The notes below the pieces were generated by a model. The model searched no databases, was not told where the DNA came from, and saw nothing but the letters and a program-made list of their open reading frames with translations. From an uncultured Oscillospiraceae bacterium (GTDB lineage: Bacteria > Bacillota > Clostridia > Oscillospirales > Oscillospiraceae), in assembly GCA_948766235.1 (NCBI GenBank), contig CAQCFX010000077.1:1-5148 (forward strand): a stretch of 5,148 nucleotides of DNA. The letters are read 5' to 3'. A program made the translations under genes and the position numbers. The first letter of the stretch is position 1. Each line of letters begins with the position of its first letter. This document shows, in pieces, positions 1 through 4,153 of the stretch.

Positions 1-20
1 AGGAGCAGCGCAGTGAGTGA

Positions 21-42
21 GCTTTGCCGCTTGCGGCGAAGC
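21..42. repeat. Short GC-rich hairpin
   Basis: A 10-nt arm (gctttgccgc, 21-30) is followed after a 2-nt loop by gcggcgaagc (33-42). The arms pair except for one position. It lies at the left edge of the GC-rich block and has no following T-run, so it does not look like a complete intrinsic terminator in either direction. It may be a truncated relative of the hairpins at 96-310, or the 3' end of a structure that starts outside the window. Confidence 0.45.
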
Positions 43-70
43 GAGCGATACGAAGGTTGTGACGACGCTG

Positions 71-336
71 TCACGCTTTGCCTGTTCGCGACGCGCGGCT
101 TCGCTGCGACTCGGACAAAACCCGCCTGCCGCTGCGCGGCGGCTGGGCTTTTGCCCTCGCTGCGCTCCATCCGCGCTGCTCACAACGGCTCCGCGCTTCC
201 TGATCACGCTCGCGTTGGGCGCGCTGTTGCCCCGGCTTCCCTCCGACTCGGGGCAAATCCGGCGGGCTGTGCCCGCCTGGGTTTTGCCCCTCGCTTCGGT
301 CCATCCGGGGCGGCGCGCCTACGCTCGCGCTTCTGC
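71..336. repeat. Two tandem diverged copies of a ~134-bp hairpin-forming element
   Basis: Copy A (about 71-203) and copy B (about 204-336) share anchors in the same order: tcacgct (71 and 204), cggctt (96 and 234), gactcgg (108 and 245), a GC-rich palindrome, a g/t-rich ttttgccc (149 and 282), a ctcgct tract and ccatccg (167 and 301). The offset is 133-138 bp, so small indels separate the copies. Each copy folds at the same place. Copy A has gccgc-tgc-gcggc (128-140) enclosed by gcc/ggc, ccc/ggg and aaaa/tttt. Copy B has ggcgggc-tgt-gcccgcc (261-277) enclosed by ggggcaaa (250-257) and tttgcccc (283-290). The stem sequences differ but pairing is kept. It could be a dispersed intergenic palindromic repeat family or a structured transcript. 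No family name can be assigned from sequence alone. Confidence 0.7.
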
Positions 337-430
337 TTTTTCTGTTTTGTCCAAAATTTAACCTTTTAGCTTGGCATAAAACGACAATTATAGAGAAATT
401 CAAAAAAGGGGGGAAATCTGCCCGGAGGTA

Positions 431-439
431 TGATATAAT
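431..439 (+). promoter_or_regulatory. Extended -10 promoter for the phosphate symporter gene
   Basis: TGATATAAT contains a perfect -10 hexamer TATAAT (434-439) preceded by the TGn extension (431-433). The -35 position 17 bp upstream (411-416, gggaaa) does not resemble TTGACA, which fits an extended -10 promoter that does not depend on a -35 box. Predicted transcription starts near 446, giving a leader of about 60 nt. The upstream 351-410 region is A/T-rich, in contrast to the GC-rich block before it. I saw no convincing direct repeats of a PhoP-type box. Confidence 0.7.
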
Positions 440-473
440 GGCTTTGTTCGTGTGTGTAACAGTCTGCCAAAGA

Positions 474-498
474 GCGGGCGTTGGACCCGCGGGAAGGA
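474..498 (+). promoter_or_regulatory. Leader hairpin abutting the ribosome binding site
   Basis: A 5-bp stem gcggg (474-478)/cccgc (486-490) with a 7-nt loop ends directly before the Shine-Dalgarno sequence gggaagga (491-498). The site lies 9 nt upstream of the ATG at 508 and decides that start over the in-frame TTG at 481, which lies inside the hairpin loop. The stem is short, so a regulatory role is speculative. Confidence 0.5.
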
Positions 499-507
499 AT
501 TGATCGC

Positions 508-2280
508 ATGGGTATTGCGGACATCATATCGCTGCTGGGCGGCCTGGCCTTTTTCCTGTTTGGCATGACCCTTTTGGGGGACGGCCTGAAACGGGTGGCG
601 GGCAGCAAGCTGGAAACCATCCTGGGCAAGCTGACCTCCAACCCCATCAAGGGGGTGTTGCTGGGCGCGCTGGTGACGGCGGTGATCCAGTCGTCCTCCG
701 CCACCACCGTTATGGTGGTGGGCTTCGTCAACTCGGGCATCATGCAGCTTTCCAACGCCGTGGGCATCGTCATGGGAGCCAACATCGGCACCACCGCCAC
801 AGGCTGGGTGCTCACCCTGGCCGGCGTGGAGGGCGAGGGGGGCTTTACTTCTGCCACCGTGTTTGCGTTTGTGGCCTTTGTCGGCATTATCCTGTACTTT
901 TTCTGCCGTAAGCAGACCCAGAAAAACGTGGGGCTGATTCTGCTGGCCTTCTCCGTGCTCATGAGCGGAATGCAGACCATGAGCTCCGCCATGGACCCGC
1001 TGAAGGAGAATGAGGCGTTTTTGCAGCTGATCTCCGCCGCCTCCAACCCGGCGGTGTCCCTGCTCATCGGCATTGCCGTGACCGCAATCATCCAGTCCTC
1101 CTCCGCCTCCATCGGTATTTTGCAGGCGCTGTCCATCACGGGGGCCATCAGCTATGAGGTGGCCGTGCCCATGGTGCTGGGTATGTGCATCGGCGCGTGC
1201 GTGCCGGTGCTGCTCTCCGCCATCGGGGCCAACGCCAACGGCAAGCGCACCGCTGTCATCTACTTATACTTCAATATTGTGGGTTCGGTGCTGTTTATGG
1301 TTCCGTTCTACCTGGCCCACGTGTTTATGAATTTCGATTTTATGGCTCTGCCCGCCTCCGCCTTTGGCATCGCCGTGTTCAACACCGTGTTTAAGGTGGC
1401 GGCCACCCTGGTGCAGCTGCCCTTCACGGGGCTGCTGGTGCGGCTGGCCGTGCTCACCATCAAGGAGGAGCGGGGCGAGGACGACGAGCAGTTCGAGGAA
1501 AACCTGCTGGACGAGCGCTTTTTGGACTACCCGCCCCTGGCCCTGGAGCAGAGCGGCCGTACGGTGGAGCGCATGGCCGCCGCCTCCTTCAAGAACCTGA
1601 ACCGGTCGGTGGACCTGTTCATGCAGTATAGTCAGGAGAAGTACGACAAGATTATGTCCCGCGAAAATGTGGTGGACAAGTATGAGGATCGGCTGGGCAG
1701 CTACCTGTTCCACCTGAACACCCGGGACCTGAACGAGCGGGAGACCTTAATCAGCTCCCACTACCTTCACTGCCTCACCGATTTGGAGCGTATCTCCGAC
1801 CATGCGGTGAATCTGGCCGAGCTGGCCAGCGAGCTGGACAGCAAGAGCATCGCTTTCCCCGCCGACGGGCTGGACGACCTCACCCAGGCCAGCGACGCGG
1901 TGCGGGAGATTGTGGCCCTGGCCCAGAAGGCGCTGGATGAGGAGGATATGTCCACCGCCCGAAAGGTGGAGCCGCTGGAGGAGGTCATCAGCACCATGCT
2001 GGAGCGGATGAAGCTGCGGCACATCCGGCGGCTGCAAAACGGGGCGTGCACGTTGGAGATGGGTTTTATCCTCAACGACATCATCACCAATTTTGAGCGT
2101 GTGGCCGCCCACTGTTCCAACGTGGCCCTGGCGGTGCTGGAGCTGCGCTACAGCGATTTGCAGTTCCATGACTACACCCGGGGCGTGCGCCAGGGGGACC
2201 AGCCGGAGTTCCGCCACTGGCTGAGCTTCTATCAAGACAAGTATCTCACCCCGCTGTCCGCCCCGGAGGGGAACGGGTAA
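508..2280 (+). CDS. Na+/phosphate cotransporter with C-terminal PhoU-like domain
   Basis: This 590-residue inner-membrane protein is predicted to import inorganic phosphate with sodium (Na/Pi cotransporter family, PF02690, NptA/YjbB type). The membrane part spans about residues 1-320 and has the internal duplication of the family, each half carrying a QSSS signature: QSSSATTVMVVG at 61-72 and QSSSASIGILQA at 196-207. GANIGTTATGW (90-100) and GMCIGACVP (225-233) are the matching second conserved segments. An acidic linker (320-340) leads to a helical PhoU-like region (about 350-555). The first PhoU signature is intact (DLERISDHAVN, 425-435, with E427 and D431 of the ExxxD metal motif). The second reads FERVAAHCSN (529-538), with Ala at 534 where Asp is usual. 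The ATG at 508 is chosen because gggaagga lies 9 nt upstream and the protein then begins with a transmembrane helix. Full-length fusions of this size are common in Clostridia. The PhoU part is inferred to gate transport. Confidence 0.93.
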   Translation: MGIADIISLLGGLAFFLFGMTLLGDGLKRVAGSKLETILGKLTSNPIKGVLLGALVTAVIQSSSATTVMVVGFVNSGIMQLSNAVGIVMGANIGTTATGWVLTLAGVEGEGGFTSATVFAFVAFVGIILYFFCRKQTQKNVGLILLAFSVLMSGMQTMSSAMDPLKENEAFLQLISAASNPAVSLLIGIAVTAIIQSSSASIGILQALSITGAISYEVAVPMVLGMCIGACVPVLLSAIGANANGKRTAVIYLYFNIVGSVLFMVPFYLAHVFMNFDFMALPASAFGIAVFNTVFKVAATLVQLPFTGLLVRLAVLTIKEERGEDDEQFEENLLDERFLDYPPLALEQSGRTVERMAAASFKNLNRSVDLFMQYSQEKYDKIMSRENVVDKYEDRLGSYLFHLNTRDLNERETLISSHYLHCLTDLERISDHAVNLAELASELDSKSIAFPADGLDDLTQASDAVREIVALAQKALDEEDMSTARKVEPLEEVISTMLERMKLRHIRRLQNGACTLEMGFILNDIITNFERVAAHCSNVALAVLELRYSDLQFHDYTRGVRQGDQPEFRHWLSFYQDKYLTPLSAPEGNG

Positions 2281-2293
2281 ACCAATCAAAACA

Positions 2294-2322
2294 AGGCCGG
2301 CCTTCTTAAAGAAGGCCGGCCT
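2294..2322. terminator. Bidirectional intrinsic terminator between convergent genes
   Basis: Perfect 13-bp arms (2294-2306 and 2310-2322, built on aggccggccttct) enclose a 3-nt loop. The hairpin begins 13 bp after the symporter stop codon and lies 36 bp from the stop codon of the convergent SPFH gene. The trailing sequence is gttgttat on the + strand and tgttttgatt on the minus strand. Both are moderately U-rich in RNA, the minus side more so, so it should end both transcription units. Confidence 0.88.
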
Positions 2323-2358
2323 GTTGTTATACGCGGTGGTCAAAGACTAAATCGTTGC

Positions 2359-3345
2359 TTACTTCTTGGGCTGGTTGGGCTCCACGGTGTCGAACACGCT
2401 CTTGGCGCTGGCGCACAATCCGGCCAGCCCTTGCAGCTCGCTGGGGATGATAATCTTGGTGGCCCGGCCGTCGGCGGCCTTCTGGAAGGCCTCCAGCGCC
2501 TTGATTTTAATCACGCCCTCGCCGGGGGCGGCCTGGTTGATGAGCTTGATGGCATCGGCGGTGGCCTGCTGCACCTTCATGATGGCCTCGGCCTCAGCCT
2601 CAGCCTCCAGAATCTTGGCCTGCTTGGCGCCCTCGGCCTGGAGAACGGCGGCCTGCTTGGCCGCGTCGGCCCGGAGAATGGCGGACTGCTTCTCGCCCTC
2701 GGCCACCAGAATCTGGGATTGCTTCTGGCCCTCGGCCTGGAGGATGGCTTCCCGGCGCTCACGCTCGGCGCGCATCTGCTTCTCCATGGACTCCTGAATG
2801 TCCCGGGGCGGCATGATGTTCTTCAGCTCCACGCGGTTGACCTTGATGCCCCAGGGGTCGGTGGCCTCGTCCAGAATGGAGCGCATCTGGGTGTTGATGT
2901 GGTCGCGGCTGGTGAGGGACTGGTCCAGCTCCAAATCGCCGATGATGTTACGAAGGGTGGTGGCGGTGAGGTTCTCAATGGCGGACAGGGGGTGCTCCAC
3001 GCCGTAGGTATAGAGCTTGGGGTCGGTAATCTGGAAGTAGATGACGGTGTCAATCTGCATGGTGACGTTGTCCTTGGTGATGACGGGCTGAGGGTCAAAG
3101 TCCACCACCTGCTCCTTGAGGGAGACGGTCTTGGCCACCCGCTCAATGAAGGGAATCTTCAGGTGCAGGCCCACGCCCCACACGGAATGGAACGCGCCCA
3201 GCCGCTCGATGACCACGGCACGGGACTGCTGCACCACCTTGATGTTGGAGGCGAGTACGGCAAGAATGATGAGGATGATGGCGATGGGAATGATAAAGGT
3301 CAGGACGGCGCCCAGGGAAGAGGCGGACAGGGCTAAGATTTTCAT
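2359..3345 (-). CDS. SPFH/band 7 membrane protein (paraslipin/QmcA-like)
   Basis: This 328-residue protein belongs to the stomatin/prohibitin/flotillin superfamily, which forms large membrane-anchored rings or scaffolds and influences membrane domains and membrane proteolysis. A single N-terminal transmembrane segment (about 11-33, LTFIIPIAIILIILAVLAS) is followed by the SPFH domain (about 36-190). Recognisable parts are VVQQSRAVVIERLGAF (37-52), VDFDPQPVITKDNV (81-94) and WGIKVNRVELKNIMPP (165-180). A charged coiled coil (184-260) contains five 11-residue repeats, listed separately. The C-terminal conserved block ALEAFQKAADGRATKIIIPS (283-302) is typical of paraslipins. The start is set by a perfect AAGGAGG 7 nt upstream. 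It lies 62 bp downstream of an NfeD gene on the same strand, the usual partner, and probably shares its transcript. The close relatives I have in mind are E. coli QmcA and other paraslipins rather than flotillin proper. Confidence 0.94.
   Translation of the reverse strand: MKILALSASSLGAVLTFIIPIAIILIILAVLASNIKVVQQSRAVVIERLGAFHSVWGVGLHLKIPFIERVAKTVSLKEQVVDFDPQPVITKDNVTMQIDTVIYFQITDPKLYTYGVEHPLSAIENLTATTLRNIIGDLELDQSLTSRDHINTQMRSILDEATDPWGIKVNRVELKNIMPPRDIQESMEKQMRAERERREAILQAEGQKQSQILVAEGEKQSAILRADAAKQAAVLQAEGAKQAKILEAEAEAEAIMKVQQATADAIKLINQAAPGEGVIKIKALEAFQKAADGRATKIIIPSELQGLAGLCASAKSVFDTVEPNQPKK
2584..2748 (-). repeat. Five 33-bp imperfect coding repeats in the SPFH coiled coil
   Basis: Residues 200-254 of the SPFH protein are five consecutive 11-residue units: AILQAEGQKQS, QILVAEGEKQS, AILRADAAKQA, AVLQAEGAKQA and KILEAEAEAEA. 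They give a 33-bp periodicity in the DNA. An 11-residue period suits a right-handed or straight helical coil rather than the 7-residue left-handed type. Repeats of this kind are known in paraslipins, so this is a family trait, but unit number can vary between strains. Confidence 0.85.
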
Positions 3346-3352
3346 ATGTTTT

Positions 3353-3359
3353 CCTCCTT
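3353..3359 (-). promoter_or_regulatory. Perfect Shine-Dalgarno of the SPFH gene
   Basis: AAGGAGG on the minus strand, 7 nt before the ATG. It is a full 7-base match to the 16S rRNA tail. It is stronger than the site of the upstream NfeD gene, and suggests the scaffold protein is translated more heavily than its partner. Confidence 0.85.
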
Positions 3360-3376
3360 ACAGCATTTTCTCTCCA

Positions 3377-3394
3377 CAAAAGATGACTCTTTTG
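3377..3394 (-). other. Hairpin between the NfeD and SPFH genes
   Basis: Perfect 7-bp arms caaaaga/tcttttg with a 4-nt loop lie in the 62-bp gap of the operon, 13 bp after the NfeD stop codon. The stem is A/T-rich and has no following T-run, so it is unlikely to be an effective terminator. It could be a processing or stability site that lets the two genes of one transcript accumulate differently. This is a weak inference. Confidence 0.45.
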
Positions 3395-3407
3395 AAAGGG
3401 AACGGGT

Positions 3408-3887
3408 TTACCAGGTCTCGGACTTGGGGGCGGCGCCGGCGGGGATGCGCTCCACAAACACCTTGACCCCTTCGATGCGCAGCACCTTCACCATAGTGCC
3501 GGCGGAGATGGGGGAGCCGTCCTGGCTGCGGGCGGACCAGGTCATGCCGCGGATGACGACGGCGCCCTTGCCGTGGATGTTGTCGATGTCCTCGGTGACC
3601 TGGGCGTCCGCCCCAATCACCCGGTCTGCGTTGGTGTGCTCTACCTTGCTGTTCAGGTGCTTTTTGGCCAGGGGCCGCACAGCGGCCATGCACAAAATGC
3701 TCACCGCCAAAAACAGGGTAATCTGAATCCACAGCGCCCCGCCCAGCAATGCGGCGACGAGGGCCGCCAGCGCCCCCGCGGCGAACCAAATGGAGGTCAG
3801 GCCCACGCTGACCGCTTCGCCCCCGGCGAACAGCAGCAGCAGCACCAGCCAAACGATTTTCTGCATAGATTCCGCGTCAAAAGGCAT
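3408..3887 (-). CDS. Short NfeD-family membrane protein
   Basis: This 159-residue integral membrane protein is of the short NfeD type (NfeD1b), lacking the N-terminal ClpP-like serine protease domain of long NfeD proteins. Hydrophobic segments at about 10-30 (IVWLVLLLLFAGGEAVSVGL), 32-50 and 52-70 form the membrane part. They are followed by a basic stretch (RPLAKKH, 71-77) and the soluble OB-fold domain (about 90-152), with the typical GADAQVTEDI (92-101), GKGAVVIRGMTWSAR (106-120) and AGTMVKVLRIEGVKVFVE (129-146). Known partners are SPFH proteins, and here an SPFH gene follows directly. The start at 3887 is supported by GGAAGGAG 9 nt upstream. The frame remains open to an ATG at 4029-4031, but that one has no ribosome binding site and would add an unlikely 48-residue polar extension before the first membrane helix. 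Confidence 0.92.
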   Translation of the reverse strand: MPFDAESMQKIVWLVLLLLFAGGEAVSVGLTSIWFAAGALAALVAALLGGALWIQITLFLAVSILCMAAVRPLAKKHLNSKVEHTNADRVIGADAQVTEDIDNIHGKGAVVIRGMTWSARSQDGSPISAGTMVKVLRIEGVKVFVERIPAGAAPKSETW

Positions 3888-3896
3888 ACCGTCACG

Positions 3897-3904
3897 CTCC
3901 TTCC
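3897..3904 (-). promoter_or_regulatory. Ribosome binding site fixing the NfeD start
   Basis: GGAAGGAG on the minus strand, 9 nt before the ATG at 3885-3887. It decides this start against the upstream in-frame ATG at 4029-4031. Confidence 0.8.
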
Positions 3905-3936
3905 AAACGTACGCAAAAGCTTGTGTTGATGGGCCG

Positions 3937-3956
3937 CGAAACAAGGGATTGTTTCG
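3937..3956 (-). promoter_or_regulatory. Perfect hairpin at the predicted 5' end of the nfeD mRNA
   Basis: Arms cgaaacaa (3937-3944) and ttgtttcg (3949-3956) pair perfectly over 8 bp with a 4-nt loop. With one bulge the stem extends to gcc/ggc (3933-3935 with 3957-3959). It begins within a few bases of the transcription start predicted from the minus-strand -10 box at 3967-3972. It would then be either a 5'-stabilising stem-loop of the nfeD-SPFH transcript or, at DNA level, an operator just downstream of the promoter. There is no T-run behind it. Confidence 0.6.
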
Positions 3957-3966
3957 GGCTATCTTA

Positions 3967-3975
3967 ACTATACCA
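3967..3975 (-). promoter_or_regulatory. Extended -10 promoter for the nfeD-SPFH operon
   Basis: On the minus strand TGGTATAGT gives a -10 hexamer TATAGT (3967-3972) with the TGn extension (3973-3975). No good -35 box sits 17 bp upstream. Transcription would start near 3960 and leave a leader of about 73 nt before the NfeD start codon. Confidence 0.5.
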
Positions 3976-4015
3976 CACAATGGGCCGGAGGGAAAGAAGT
4001 TTTTTGTATTTATTG

Positions 4016-4044
4016 TTGCCAGCGCTTCCATTTTACATTATACT
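4016..4044 (+). promoter_or_regulatory. Sigma-A-type promoter for the THUMP methyltransferase
   Basis: TTGCCA (4016-4021) and TATACT (4039-4044) are separated by exactly 17 bp, a canonical housekeeping promoter. Transcription would start near 4051, giving a leader of about 100 nt before the ATG at 4154. Confidence 0.72.
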
Positions 4045-4056
4045 ATGTATTGTAAA
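4032..4056. promoter_or_regulatory. Operator-like palindrome centred near the -10 box
   Basis: The perfect inverted arms TACAT (4034-4038) and ATGTA (4045-4049) flank the + strand -10 hexamer TATACT exactly. An offset pair tttaca (4032-4037)/tgtaaa (4051-4056) reaches into the start site. A repressor bound here would block the -10. The minus strand of the same bases also reads TATAAT (4037-4042), so the symmetry may instead reflect a promoter used in both directions. I cannot assign a regulator. Confidence 0.5.
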
Positions 4057-4089
4057 GTTTTTCTCCCGCCTCCTCCTGCCCACGATGAG

Positions 4090-4120
4090 AGCATACACCC
4101 TCTACCGGGTGGAAGGTCAA
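4090..4120 (-). promoter_or_regulatory. MerR-family-type promoter with 19-bp spacer, reading toward nfeD
   Basis: On the minus strand TTGACC (4115-4120) and TATGCT (4090-4095) are separated by 19 bp, too long for unaided sigma-70-type polymerase but standard for MerR-family promoters. An imperfect dyad (4097-4117, arms ACCTTCCACC and GGTAGAGGGT, 8 of 10 pairs) starts inside the -35 box, as in the CueR-controlled copA promoter, whose ACCTTCC arm it matches. An A/T tract (4125-4140) directly upstream resembles an UP element. The first genes downstream are nfeD and the SPFH gene. No MerR-family gene lies in the window. On the opposite strand the same dyad would form a hairpin in the methyltransferase leader, an alternative explanation. 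Confidence 0.62.
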
Positions 4121-4153
4121 GGGGATTTTTAAAATTTTTTAAGGGAGCTGTTT

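Larger units (their letters stand above)
1..360. other. GC-rich intergenic block without a supported gene
   Basis: This stretch holds no gene I can support. Two overlapping frames stay open on the + strand for about 115 codons and one on the minus strand. Their translations are dominated by Arg, Ala, Ser, Pro and Leu and match no family I recognise. None has a good ribosome binding site, and all cross the repeated hairpin element described separately. Openness in several frames at once is what GC-rich repetitive DNA produces. The composition changes sharply near 330-360 to an A/T-rich promoter region. A gene ending just left of the window cannot be excluded. Confidence 0.6.

Noticed and set aside
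13..369. Open frames of about 115 codons on the + strand, and one on the minus strand at 71-403
   Set aside because: They overlap each other, lie on the repeated hairpin block, have odd Arg/Ala/Pro-rich translations and no supporting ribosome binding site.
351..433. PhoP-type box upstream of the phosphate symporter
   Set aside because: Some TTTAAC/TTGGCA-like hexamers occur, but they do not form regularly spaced direct repeats.
366..1148. 260-codon minus-strand frame opposite the symporter gene
   Set aside because: It lies antisense to a clearly recognised family protein. Its Met/Pro/Ser/Thr-rich translation is the mirror of membrane-protein codons.
2431..3336. 301-codon + strand frame across the SPFH gene
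   Set aside because: It is antisense to a well-supported gene. Its Gly/Leu/His/Asp-rich translation matches no family and follows from the GC-biased codons of the real gene.
3888..4031. 48-residue N-terminal extension of the NfeD protein from the ATG at 4029-4031
   Set aside because: There is no ribosome binding site at proper distance, the extension is polar ahead of the first membrane helix, and a good site (GGAAGGAG) serves the start at 3887.
4069..4077. Strong Shine-Dalgarno-like AGGAGGAGG on the minus strand downstream of the MerR-type promoter
   Set aside because: No ATG, GTG or TTG follows within a usable distance, so no leader peptide can be supported.
4096..4140. Attenuator-type terminator in the methyltransferase leader (hairpin 4097-4117 followed by T-runs at 4126-4130 and 4135-4140)
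   Set aside because: The stem has a mismatch and the first T-run starts 8 nt past its base. The MerR-promoter reading explains the dyad, the -35 and -10 boxes and the spacing better.
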